The position numbers and the translations under genes were made by a program. This document shows, piece by piece, positions 17,924 through 26,242 of a DNA stretch of 64,000 nt (its first letter is position 1; the number at the start of each line of letters is the position of its first letter). Source of the stretch: Burkholderia cepacia (GTDB lineage: Bacteria > Pseudomonadota > Gammaproteobacteria > Burkholderiales > Burkholderiaceae); the NCBI RefSeq assembly GCF_001718835.1, contig NZ_CP013444.1:2232001-2296000 (forward strand). The letters run 5' to 3'. The notes beneath the pieces are model-generated. The model was not told the origin of the DNA. It worked only from the letters and a program-made list of their open reading frames with translations, and did no database searches.

Positions 17924-18676
17924 ATGAGCAAGACTTACCGCATCGGCCAGATCGTGCCGAGTTCCAACACGACGATGGAAACCGAGATTCCCGCGATGCT
18001 GCGGCTGCGCGAAACGATTCGCCCCGAACGCTTCACGTATCACTCGAGCCGGATGCGGATGAAGAAGGTCGTCAAGGAGGAACTCGCGGCGATGGACGCC
18101 GAATCCGACCGCTGCGCGCTCGAGCTGAGCGACGCGCGCGTCGACGTGCTCGGCTACGCATGCCTCGTCGCGATCATGGCGATGGGCCACGGCTATCACC
18201 GCGTGTCGCAGGCGCGCCTGACGAAGCACACCGCGGACAACGGCGCGCAGGCGCCCGTGCTGACGAGCGCGGGCGCGCTCGTCGACGCGCTGAAGGTGAT
18301 CGGCGCGAAGCGCATCGTGGTCGTCGCGCCGTACATGCTGCCGCTCACCGAACTGGTGGTCGACTACATCCGCCACGAAGGCTTCGACGTGCTCGCGTAC
18401 CGCGCGCTGGAGATTCCGGACAACCTCGACGTCGGCCGCCACGATCCCGCGCGCCTGCCCGACATCGTGAAGACGCTCCCGTGGCAGGACGCCGACGCGA
18501 TCGTGCTGTCCGCATGCGTGCAGATGCCGTCGCTGCCGGCGGTCGCGAAGGTCGAGGCGATGACGGGCAAGCCCGTGATCACGGCCGCGATCGCGACGAC
18601 CTACGCGATGCTGCGCGAGCTCGACCTCGAGCCGGTCGTGCCGGGCGCGGGCGCACTGTTGTCCGGCGCGTATTGA
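17924..18676 (+). CDS. nicE: maleate cis-trans isomerase NicE
   Basis: A 250-residue Asp/Glu racemase-superfamily enzyme converting maleate to fumarate, the last pathway step, which feeds the TCA cycle. The two catalytic cysteines fall at Cys80 (VLGYACLVA) and Cys198 (LSACVQMPS), the spacing known for maleate isomerases; IGQIVPSSNTTMETEI at the N-terminus is the substrate-binding family motif. Length fits the family. The ATG at 17924 has GGAG about ten bases upstream. It is the first gene of the rightward nicE-nicD-nicX-nicF operon with short gaps (30, 32 and 16 bases), divergent from nicC. Confidence 0.93.
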   Translation: MSKTYRIGQIVPSSNTTMETEIPAMLRLRETIRPERFTYHSSRMRMKKVVKEELAAMDAESDRCALELSDARVDVLGYACLVAIMAMGHGYHRVSQARLTKHTADNGAQAPVLTSAGALVDALKVIGAKRIVVVAPYMLPLTELVVDYIRHEGFDVLAYRALEIPDNLDVGRHDPARLPDIVKTLPWQDADAIVLSACVQMPSLPAVAKVEAMTGKPVITAAIATTYAMLRELDLEPVVPGAGALLSGAY

Positions 18677-18706
18677 CGCGCGCCACCTCTCGAACGGAGC
18701 CCATCC

Positions 18707-19537
18707 ATGCCCTCGACCTTCCTGTACGGCGCGAACGTTCATGCGAACGGCATCCGCCAGCATTACCTGCGCTACGGCGGCGCAACTCACGCGCGCGCGG
18801 CACGGCCCGCCGTCGTGCTGATCCCCGGCATCACGAGCCCCGCGATCACGTGGGGCTTCGTCGGCGACGTATTCGGCGCGGCGTTCGACACCTACGTGCT
18901 CGACGTGCGCGGCCGCGGGTTGTCCGAAGCGTCGCCCGCGCTCGACTACGGCCTCGACGCGCAGGCCGACGACGTCGTGGCGTTCGCGGCCGCGCTCGGC
19001 CTGTCGCGCTTCAGCCTCGTCGGCCATTCGATGGGCGCGCGGATCGCCGCGCGCGCCGCGCTGCGCCGCCCGCGCGGGCTCGAAGCGGTCGCGCTCGTCG
19101 ATCCGCCTGTGTCGGGCCCGGGCCGCCGCCCGTATCCGGGCAAGCTGCCGTGGTACATCGACTCGATGGCGCTCGCGCGCACCGGCACCGACGCCGAGGG
19201 GATGCGCGCGTTCTGCCCGACCTGGACCGACGCGGAGCGACAACTGCGCGCCGAGTGGCTGCATACGTGCGACGAGCGCGCGGTGCGCGCGTCGTACGAA
19301 GGCTTCCATACCGATGATTTCCACGCGGACGCCGCGCGGCTCGACGTGCCCGCGCTGCTGATCACGGCCGAGCACGGCGACGTCGTGCGCGACGACGACG
19401 TCGCGGAGCTGCAGCGCGCAACGCCGTCGCTGCGGCACGTGCGCGTGCCCGGCGCGGGCCACATGATCCCATGGGACAACGCGGCCGGCTTCTACGCGGC
19501 GTTCGGCGCGTTCCTCGGCGCGCCGCTCGCGGCCTGA
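18707..19537 (+). CDS. nicD: N-formylmaleamate deformylase NicD
   Basis: A 276-residue alpha/beta hydrolase that removes formate from N-formylmaleamate to give maleamate. The triad is Ser108 in LVGHSMG, Asp132 in ALVDPPVSG and His252 in GAGHMIPWD. These are each shifted by the same seven residues from the triad reported for P. putida NicD (Ser101, Asp125, His245), strong support for the assignment. Oxyanion-region motif IPGITSPAITWG is also typical. The start has CGGAG about ten bases upstream. It lies 30 bases after nicE and 32 before nicX. Confidence 0.93.
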   Translation: MPSTFLYGANVHANGIRQHYLRYGGATHARAARPAVVLIPGITSPAITWGFVGDVFGAAFDTYVLDVRGRGLSEASPALDYGLDAQADDVVAFAAALGLSRFSLVGHSMGARIAARAALRRPRGLEAVALVDPPVSGPGRRPYPGKLPWYIDSMALARTGTDAEGMRAFCPTWTDAERQLRAEWLHTCDERAVRASYEGFHTDDFHADAARLDVPALLITAEHGDVVRDDDVAELQRATPSLRHVRVPGAGHMIPWDNAAGFYAAFGAFLGAPLAA

Positions 19538-19569
19538 CCCTTTCCTTCACGCACATACCGGAGCCGACG

Positions 19570-20610
19570 ATGCCAGTCAGCGATACTCAACTGATCGACG
19601 CGTGGAAGCAGGTGCTCACGCTGTCGCGCCTCGAACCGGGCCAGACCGTCACGATCCTGACGAGCCCGGCCACCCACCCGCAAACCTTGTCGTGCGCGCT
19701 GATCGCGACGCAGATGATGGGCGCGATCGTGAACCGGCTCGACCTGCCGCCCGTCAACGGCGACAAGGCGTTCAGCCGCGATCCGCTCGCGTACCTCGGC
19801 ACGACGCCGCTCACCGGCAACCGCGCGGCGATCGCGGCGCTGAAGGCGAGCGACCTCGTGCTCGACCTGATGACGCTGCTGTTCTCGCCCGAGCAGCACG
19901 ACATCCTGAAGTCCGGCACGAAAATCCTGCTCGCGGTCGAGCCGCCGGAAGTGCTCGCGCGCATGGTGCCGACGCAGGCCGACCGCACGCGCGTGCTGGC
20001 CGCCGCCACGAAAATCGCCGCCGCGCGCGAGATGCGCGTGACCTCGGCGGCCGGCACCGCGCTCACCTGCCCGCTCGGCGACTTCCCGCCGACCGCCGAA
20101 TACGGCTTCGTCGACGCGCCGGGCCGCTGGGACCACTGGCCGAGCGGCTTCGCACTGACCTACCCGAACGACCGCACCGCGCGCGGCACGATCGTGATCG
20201 ACCGCGGCGACATCCTGCTGCCGCAGAAGCACTACGTCAGCGAGCCGATCACGCTCACCGTCGAAGGCGGCTACGCGACGCGCATCGAAGGCGGCGTCGA
20301 CGCCGACCTGCTGCGCGACTACATGGAGACCTTCGCGGACCCGGAGGGCTATGCGATCTCGCACATCGGCTGGGGGCTGCAGCCGCGCGCGCGCTGGTCG
20401 ACGCTCGGCCTGTACGACCGCGAAGCGACGATCGGGATGGACGCGCGCGCGTTCGAAGGCAACTTCCTGTTCTCGCTCGGCCCGAACAACGAAGGCGGCG
20501 GCAGCCGCACGACGGCCTGTCACATCGACATTCCGCTGCGCCGCTGCACGGTCGCGCTCGACGGCGAGACCGTCGTGCGCGACGGCCGCGTGATGGATCA
20601 ACCCGCCTGA
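19570..20610 (+). CDS. nicX: 2,5-dihydroxypyridine 5,6-dioxygenase NicX
   Basis: A 346-residue extradiol ring-cleavage dioxygenase that opens 2,5-dihydroxypyridine to N-formylmaleamate using non-haem Fe(II). The three metal ligands of the family are found at exactly the reported numbers: His265 (ISHIGWG), His318 and Asp320 (TACHIDIPL). The protein has the M29-aminopeptidase-like fold rather than a classical extradiol fold, and GNFLFSLGPNNEGGG is a conserved family loop. The start ATG follows GGAG by about seven bases. It sits between nicD and nicF in the operon. Confidence 0.94.
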   Translation: MPVSDTQLIDAWKQVLTLSRLEPGQTVTILTSPATHPQTLSCALIATQMMGAIVNRLDLPPVNGDKAFSRDPLAYLGTTPLTGNRAAIAALKASDLVLDLMTLLFSPEQHDILKSGTKILLAVEPPEVLARMVPTQADRTRVLAAATKIAAAREMRVTSAAGTALTCPLGDFPPTAEYGFVDAPGRWDHWPSGFALTYPNDRTARGTIVIDRGDILLPQKHYVSEPITLTVEGGYATRIEGGVDADLLRDYMETFADPEGYAISHIGWGLQPRARWSTLGLYDREATIGMDARAFEGNFLFSLGPNNEGGGSRTTACHIDIPLRRCTVALDGETVVRDGRVMDQPA

Positions 20611-20626
20611 CGAACCGAGACCCGCG

Positions 20627-21274
20627 ATGAACGACCTTTCCCGCCACGCCGAAGCGCACGTCTACCAGCAGCAGGGCTTCGGCACGCCGCTGCCGCCGCA
20701 TGGCAACATCGGTCTCCTGATCGTCGACTTCGTCGTCGGCTTCGCCGATCCCGCGACGTTCGGCGGCGGCAACATCGCGCCGGCGATCGCACGCACGACG
20801 CACGTGCTGGCGCTCGCGCGCCGGCGCGGCTGGCCGGTCGCGCACAGCCGCATCGTGTACGCGGCCGACGGCAGCGACGACAACGTGTTCTCGCTGAAGG
20901 TGCCCGGGATGGCGACGCTGACCGAGGATCACCCGAACAGCGCGATCGTGCCCGAGCTCACGCCCGCCAAAGGCGAGCTCGTCGTGCGCAAGACCGTGCC
21001 GTCCGCGTTCTTCGGCACGCAACTGAGCGCGTGGCTCACGCAGCGCGCGGTGCAGACGCTGCTCGTCGCGGGTGCCGTGACGAGCGGCTGCGTGCGCGCG
21101 AGCGTCGTCGACGCGATGTCGCACGGCTTTCGGCCGCTCGTGCTGTCCGATTGCGTCGGCGACCGCGCGATCGCGCCGCACGACGCGAACCTGTTCGACA
21201 TGCAGCAGAAGTACGCGGCCGTGATGCCGCTCGACGCCGCGATCGCGGCGATCGATGCGGTGCACGCGCGCTAG
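20627..21274 (+). CDS. nicF: maleamate amidohydrolase NicF
   Basis: A 215-residue isochorismatase-family amidase that hydrolyses maleamate to maleate and ammonia. The catalytic Asp34 (LLIVDFVVGF), Lys122 (VVRKTVPSAFFGTQ) and Cys155 (GAVTSGCVRASVVDA) are all present and in family order. Length fits. It follows nicX by 16 bases, so it is co-transcribed. The next gene, encoding the Mo subunit, begins 133 bases downstream on the same strand and may be read through. Confidence 0.92.
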   Translation: MNDLSRHAEAHVYQQQGFGTPLPPHGNIGLLIVDFVVGFADPATFGGGNIAPAIARTTHVLALARRRGWPVAHSRIVYAADGSDDNVFSLKVPGMATLTEDHPNSAIVPELTPAKGELVVRKTVPSAFFGTQLSAWLTQRAVQTLLVAGAVTSGCVRASVVDAMSHGFRPLVLSDCVGDRAIAPHDANLFDMQQKYAAVMPLDAAIAAIDAVHAR

Positions 21275-21407
21275 GGCAACCGCCGCGCGATTGACGCGCC
21301 GCTTTTGGCCGCCTAAATTCGTTCGCGTCGAATGCGGCGGCACGGCGGCATCGCGGCGCGTCATGCGCCGATGCCGCCCCTTATCGGCCCGACTGGAACG
21401 CCTGACC

Positions 21408-23690
21408 GTGAACCCTTCCGAACTGCTCGTGCGCGACGGCTGCCTGGCCCTGATCCGGCAGCCCGCGCCGCCCGTCAAGCCCGCGCCCGGCCAGCCGGGC
21501 AGCCTGTCGTCGTACGTGCCCGACCGGCCCGAGGCGTTCGTCGCGATTCTCGACGACGGCCGCATCCTCGGGTTCAACGGCCACGTCGATCTCGGCACCG
21601 GCATCCGCACGTCGCTCGCGCAGATCGTCGCCGAGGAGCTCGACGTGCCCGCCGCGCGAGTCTCGATGGTGCTCGGCGACACCGCGACGACACCGAACCA
21701 GGGCCCGACCATCGCCAGCGCGACGATCCAGATTTCCGCGGTGCCGCTGCGCTGCGCGGCCGCGCAGGCGCGACACGCGCTGCTGCAGCTCGCGGCCGAA
21801 CGCCTCGGCGTCGCCGCCGCGCGGTTGTCGAGCGACGACGGCTGCATCTTCGCGACCGGCGAGCCGGATGCGCGCCGCGTGACGTTCGCCGACCTGGTCG
21901 CCGGGCGGCGCATCGCGCTCGAACTGGACCTGAACACGCCCACCAAGGATCCGGCGACGTACCGGATCGTCGGCCGCGCGTCGCCGCGGGTCGACATTCC
22001 GGCCAAGGCAACCGGCGCGCTGACGTTCGTGCACGACGTGCGCGTGCCCGGGATGCTGCACGGCCGCGTGGTCAGGCCGCCCTATGCCGGGATCGACAGC
22101 GGCCCGTTCGTCGGCGCGTCGCTCGTCGACGTCGATCGCGCGTCGGTCGCGGACGTGCCCGGGTTGCGCGCCGTCGTCGTCGAGGGCGATTTCGTCGGCG
22201 TCGTCGCCGAACGCGAGGAACACGCGATACGCGCGGCGCGCCAGTTGCGCGTGACGTGGCGCCCGCTTCCCGCGCTGCCGCCGCTCGACGCCCCCGCCGC
22301 CGCAATCTCGGCCGCGCCGGCGCGGCGCCGCCCGCTGCTGGAAGAAGGCGACGTCGACGCCGCCCGCGCGCTGCCCGGCGCGATCACGCTGTCGCGCACG
22401 TATGCGTGGCCGTACCAGATGCACGGCTCGATCGGCCCGTCGTGCGCGGTCGCGGATTATCGCGCGCCGGGCGACGGCCGGATCACCGTGTGGTCCGGCA
22501 CGCAGAACCCGGCGTCGCTGCGCTGCGACCTCGCGACTCTCGTCGTGCGCGACGAAGCCGACTTCGACATCGTGCGGATGGAAGCGGCCGGCTGCTACGG
22601 CCGCAACGGCGCGGACGACGTGTGCGGCGACGCGCTGCTGCTGTCGCGCGCGGTCGGGCAACCGGTGCGCGTGCAGTTGTCGCGCGCCGACGAACATGTG
22701 TGGGAACCGAAAGGCGCGGGCCAGGTGATGCAGGTGACCGGCACGGTCAGCCGCGACGGCCGGTTGCTCGGCTACGACTTCTCGACCCGCTATCCGTCGA
22801 ACGACGCGCCGCTGCTCGCGTCGCTGTTGACCGGCGTGGTCGCGCCCGGGCCGCGCGTGTTCGAGATGGGCGACCGGACCGCCGTGTCGCCCTATGCTTG
22901 CCCGAGTCGCCGCTTCGTCTGCGAGGATCTCGCGCCGCTCGTCCGCGCATCGTGGTTTCGCGGCGTGTCGGCGCTGCCGAATTCGTTCGCGCACGATGCG
23001 TTCGCCGACGAATGCGCGGCAATCGCCGGTGTCGATCCGCTCGAATTCCGCCTGCGCCATCTGAACGACATGCGTGCCGCCGAACTGCTGCAAGCGGTTG
23101 CGGCGCGCGCGGGATGGACGCCCCGCCCGCGCCGCGCGCCGGACGCCGCGCGCGTCGCGTACGGCCGCGGCATCGCGTATGCGCGCTACGTGCACAGCCG
23201 CTTTCCGGGATTCGGCGCGGCCTGGTCCGCGTGGGTCGTCGACCTGACGGTCGATCACGCGACGGGCGAGATCCGCGTCGAGCGGATCACCGTCGGCCAG
23301 GATACCGGCACGATGATCAATCCGGACGGCGTGCGCCACCAGGTCCACGGCAACGTGATCCAGGTGCTGAGCCGCACGCTGAAGGAGCGCGTGCGGTTCG
23401 TCGACGGCAAGGTCGCGTCGCGCGAATGGGCGAGCTATCCGATCCTGACGTTCGACGAGGTGCCGGCCGTCGACGTCGTGCTGATGCCGAGGCAGGGCGA
23501 GCCGCCGCTCGGCGCGGGCGAGTCCGCATCTTTGCCCGGCCCGGCGGCGCTCGCGAATGCGATCTTCGATGCGACAGGCGTGCGCTTCTACGCGCCGCCC
23601 TTTACGCCCGAGACGATCCGCGCGGGCCTGCGTGCGGCAGGCCGGCTGCTCGCGCCCGAAGCGACCGGACCGGTGGCGGGTTGCGCCTGA
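21408..23690 (+). CDS. nicB: nicotinate hydroxylase molybdopterin subunit (NicB Mo domain, separate gene)
   Basis: A 760-residue Mo subunit of the xanthine dehydrogenase family. It contains the a/b-hammerhead-type segment (RASPRVDIPAKATGALTFVHDVR), the Mo-binding regions (WSGTQNPASLRCDLA, EAAGCYGRNGADDV, VGQDTGTMINPDG), and the catalytic-Glu motif LGAGESASLPGPAALANA near the C-terminus. It ends there, without the cytochrome c domains that are fused in P. putida-type NicB; those are encoded at 13384. Together with NicA this forms the hydroxylase that converts nicotinate to 6-hydroxynicotinate. I chose GTG 21408, which begins the conserved sequence; an in-frame ATG at 21363 is an alternative. 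It ends 22 bases from the convergent nicR. Confidence 0.85.
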   Translation: MNPSELLVRDGCLALIRQPAPPVKPAPGQPGSLSSYVPDRPEAFVAILDDGRILGFNGHVDLGTGIRTSLAQIVAEELDVPAARVSMVLGDTATTPNQGPTIASATIQISAVPLRCAAAQARHALLQLAAERLGVAAARLSSDDGCIFATGEPDARRVTFADLVAGRRIALELDLNTPTKDPATYRIVGRASPRVDIPAKATGALTFVHDVRVPGMLHGRVVRPPYAGIDSGPFVGASLVDVDRASVADVPGLRAVVVEGDFVGVVAEREEHAIRAARQLRVTWRPLPALPPLDAPAAAISAAPARRRPLLEEGDVDAARALPGAITLSRTYAWPYQMHGSIGPSCAVADYRAPGDGRITVWSGTQNPASLRCDLATLVVRDEADFDIVRMEAAGCYGRNGADDVCGDALLLSRAVGQPVRVQLSRADEHVWEPKGAGQVMQVTGTVSRDGRLLGYDFSTRYPSNDAPLLASLLTGVVAPGPRVFEMGDRTAVSPYACPSRRFVCEDLAPLVRASWFRGVSALPNSFAHDAFADECAAIAGVDPLEFRLRHLNDMRAAELLQAVAARAGWTPRPRRAPDAARVAYGRGIAYARYVHSRFPGFGAAWSAWVVDLTVDHATGEIRVERITVGQDTGTMINPDGVRHQVHGNVIQVLSRTLKERVRFVDGKVASREWASYPILTFDEVPAVDVVLMPRQGEPPLGAGESASLPGPAALANAIFDATGVRFYAPPFTPETIRAGLRAAGRLLAPEATGPVAGCA

Positions 23691-23712
23691 GCGTCGCGCG
23701 GGGGGCGAACGC

Positions 23713-24156
23713 TCATTCCTCTTCGGATTCCATCATCTTGCGCAGCAGGAATTGCAGCGCCACACGCTCGCCCGGGTTCAGCGCGCCATAGGTGCGCTCC
23801 GTCACCTGCTTCGCGAACGGAACCGTCCGGTCGATCAGCGCGAGGCCGGCCGCCGTCGCGCGCACCAGCAGCTTTCGGCCGTCGTTCGGATCGTGCAGCA
23901 CCTCGATCAGCGCGCGCGTCTTGAGCCGGTCGACGACGCCCCGGATCGTCGCCTGATCGATCGCGGTCGCCTTGACGATGTCGTTGAGCGAGCACGCCTG
24001 CTGCTGCTTGACCGCGCACAGCGCGACGAACTGCGCGGCGGTGAGATCGGAATCGGGAATCGCCTCCTGAAAGATGGCGACGTGCCGCTGATACGCGCGG
24101 CGCAGCAAATGCCCGATCTGGTCGTGAAAGTCGTAGGAATCCTTGGAAGACGCCAT
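23713..24156 (-). CDS. nicR: MarR-family repressor NicR
   Basis: A 147-residue MarR-type regulator. The winged helix-turn-helix comprises CSLNDIVKATAIDQATIRGVVDRL, and the wing lies in LHDPNDGRKLLVRAT. In characterised nic loci NicR represses the catabolic genes and is released by 6-hydroxynicotinate. The start at 24156 opens the conserved domain; a longer in-frame start would run into the promoter. Its upstream region carries AGTGTACACCCT, related to the repeated motif in the nicC, nicE and nicT promoters, suggesting autoregulation. Convergent with the Mo subunit gene and divergent from nicT. Confidence 0.88.
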   Translation of the reverse strand: MASSKDSYDFHDQIGHLLRRAYQRHVAIFQEAIPDSDLTAAQFVALCAVKQQQACSLNDIVKATAIDQATIRGVVDRLKTRALIEVLHDPNDGRKLLVRATAAGLALIDRTVPFAKQVTERTYGALNPGERVALQFLLRKMMESEEE

Positions 24157-24198
24157 GAAAGTAAGGGGGCCGGCGCGGCCTGAAACAGAAAGGTAACG

Positions 24199-24210
24199 AG
24201 TGTACACCCT
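24199..24210 (-). promoter_or_regulatory. candidate NicR site upstream of nicR
   Basis: AGTGTACACCCT contains a perfect 8-bp palindrome GTGTACAC about 45 bases before the nicR start. It is a variant of the GTGTACG-type motif seen in front of nicC, nicE and nicT. Confidence 0.45.
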
Positions 24211-24447
24211 GAACTTGAATGCATCGCCCGCGTACCCCGCCCGGTCTTGCGGAAGCTCATGGCCGCTTCGGCGGCACCCGGGTTTTGAAGTGCACACGCA
24301 CCATTCACGTGCGTATCACCCCGTCTCGCCCCGCACCGTCGCGCGGTCCCGGATTCCGATAAAAACACCTTTATTCATATGGAATCAGGCTCGTCAACCC
24401 GACCCGGCAAGCCTGCTCCAAAGCGTTTCGATCGAATCGCATTTTAT

Positions 24448-24461
24448 AGTGTGTACGCTAC
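24448..24461 (+). promoter_or_regulatory. candidate NicR operator upstream of nicT
   Basis: AGTGTGTACGCTAC is the exact reverse complement of the 14-mer at 17709 in front of nicC. It lies about 100 bases before the nicT start, inside an AT-rich promoter-like stretch (TTTTATAGTG, CTTAATTGG). Confidence 0.6.
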
Positions 24462-24558
24462 TTAATTGGCGTGCTATACAGACTCCAGCGCGCGTTCAGC
24501 ACGCGCCCGTGTCGACCGGCATTCTTCCCAACCGCCACATCAGAACAGGGGTAATCCC

Positions 24559-25866
24559 ATGTCTACCGTACATTCCAGCGCCGCCGTCCCCGCGCGTGAC
24601 GCGCAGCACGGCGACCTGTACCGCAAGGTCGCGATCCGGCTGATCACGATCTTCTGTCTGTGCTACTTCGCGGCCTATCTCGACCGCATCAACATCGGCC
24701 TCGCGAAACTGCAGATGCTCGATGCGCTGAAGTTCAGCGACGCCGTGTACGGCCTTGGCGCCGGCCTGTTCTTCGCCGGCTACATTCTGTTCGAAGTCCC
24801 GAGCAACCTGATCCTGCAGCGCGTCGGCGCGAAGTTCTGGATCGCCCGCATCATGATCACGTGGGGGCTGCTGTCCGGCGCGACGATGTTCGTGCACACG
24901 CCGATGCAGTTCTACGTCGTGCGGTTCCTGCTCGGCGTCGCCGAGGCGGGCTTCCTGCCCGGCGTGCTGCTGTATCTCACGCAATGGTTTCCGGACGCGC
25001 GCCGTGCGCGGATCGTCGCGTTCTTCATGGTCGGCCTGCCGCTGTCGAGCATGATCGGCAGCCCGATCTCCGGCTGGATCATGCGCTTTTTCGACGGTGT
25101 GCACGGGCTCGGCGGCTGGCAGTGGCTGTTCCTGCTCGAAGCGCTGCCGTCGATCCTGCTCGGCTTCGCGGTGCTGCGCTGGCTGCCGAACAGCATCGAG
25201 TCGGCGTCGTGGCTGGACGCGGACGAGAAGAAGGTGCTGCGCGCGAATCTCGACAGCGAACCGTCCGGCAACAAGAACCACGCGCTCGGCAAGGCGTTCA
25301 CCGACCCGAAGGTCTGGGCGCTCGGCCTCATCGACCTGTGCGTGCTGCTCGGCTTGTATGCGGTCAGCTTCTGGCTGCCGAGCATCCTGCGCGACACGGG
25401 CGTGAAGGACGCGTACCAGATCGGCTGGCTGATGGTGATCCCGAACGCCGCCGCCGTGATCGGCACGTTGTACTGCGGCGCGAGCTCCGACCGTGCGCGC
25501 GAGCGGCGCTGGCACATCGTCGTGCCGTTTCTCGTCTCGGGCGCGGCGCTGGCCGCCGCGGCAACCGGCTCGCACGGCACGCTCGCGACGGTGCTGCTGT
25601 TCTCGCTGATCAACGCCGGCGCGGCTGCCGCGATGCCGGTCGTCTGGGCGCTGCCGTCGACCTTCCTGAAAGGGTCCGCCGCGGCGGGCGGGATCGCGTT
25701 CGCGTGCTCGATCGCCAACCTCGGCGGGTTCGGCAGCACGTATTTCATCGGCTGGCTGCGCGACACGTTCCATTCGCAAAGCGCGGGGCTGTATGGCTTC
25801 GCCGCGTGCATGCTGGTCGGGTGCGCGCTGGCGCTCGCGTATCCGGCCAGGCTGGTCAACCGCTGA
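24559..25866 (+). CDS. nicT: MFS nicotinate/6-hydroxynicotinate transporter NicT
   Basis: A 435-residue major facilitator of the anion:cation symporter family with about 12 membrane helices. Family motifs include YLDRINIGLAKLQM in helix 1, GAGLFFAGYILFEVPSNL, RFLLGVAEAGFLPGVLLYL in helix 4-5 and YFIGWLRDTF near the end. Such ACS-family carriers import organic acids with protons; by position in the nic locus the substrate is nicotinate or a hydroxylated derivative. The start at 24559 is preceded by AGGGGTAA, and begins just before the first conserved helix. A candidate operator identical to the nicC one is upstream, so it probably shares control by NicR. Confidence 0.88.
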   Translation: MSTVHSSAAVPARDAQHGDLYRKVAIRLITIFCLCYFAAYLDRINIGLAKLQMLDALKFSDAVYGLGAGLFFAGYILFEVPSNLILQRVGAKFWIARIMITWGLLSGATMFVHTPMQFYVVRFLLGVAEAGFLPGVLLYLTQWFPDARRARIVAFFMVGLPLSSMIGSPISGWIMRFFDGVHGLGGWQWLFLLEALPSILLGFAVLRWLPNSIESASWLDADEKKVLRANLDSEPSGNKNHALGKAFTDPKVWALGLIDLCVLLGLYAVSFWLPSILRDTGVKDAYQIGWLMVIPNAAAVIGTLYCGASSDRARERRWHIVVPFLVSGAALAAAATGSHGTLATVLLFSLINAGAAAAMPVVWALPSTFLKGSAAAGGIAFACSIANLGGFGSTYFIGWLRDTFHSQSAGLYGFAACMLVGCALALAYPARLVNR

Positions 25867-26242
25867 TCGACGATGACGTTGGCTAAAAGCCTCGTGGCGG
25901 AAGGCAGCAAACTACAACCATCGGTCGCGCAGACCCGCCAGGTACGACTCCCGCAGTCGCAGATGGCTCGCTACCCACGATCCTACCCATTTATGTCAGG
26001 GGTAATCAAATATCCGCCACACGATCTTGATCGCCGACGGACGCCGACTAGATGCCCGACGACATGCCGCTTCCAACTTTGCCCCCGGCCACCGTTACGT
26101 TTGGGGTCTCGCAGCAAGCCGCCACAGGGCTGCCTTGGGGTATCCGACTAGAGCACGCTTGCGTTACCCACTTAGCAGATGAAAGCCACGAACGCGCGGC
26201 GTTGCATTACCACGTGCCAGTTTAGACCCTGGGGCGGCTCAA
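25867..26242. other. gap downstream of nicT, no gene seen
   Basis: About 375 bases between nicT and the convergent APC permease gene. Codon pattern is unlike flanking genes and I find no recognisable protein, hairpin terminator or RNA. It may be remnant sequence at the edge of the nic locus. Confidence 0.4.

Noticed and set aside
21332..23791. 819-codon frame overlapping the Mo subunit gene
   Set aside because: Arg-rich alternate frame; the 760-residue Mo domain in the other frame carries all family motifs.
25867..26242. possible tRNA or structured RNA after nicT
   Set aside because: No cloverleaf, CCA end or convincing long stem could be found by eye.
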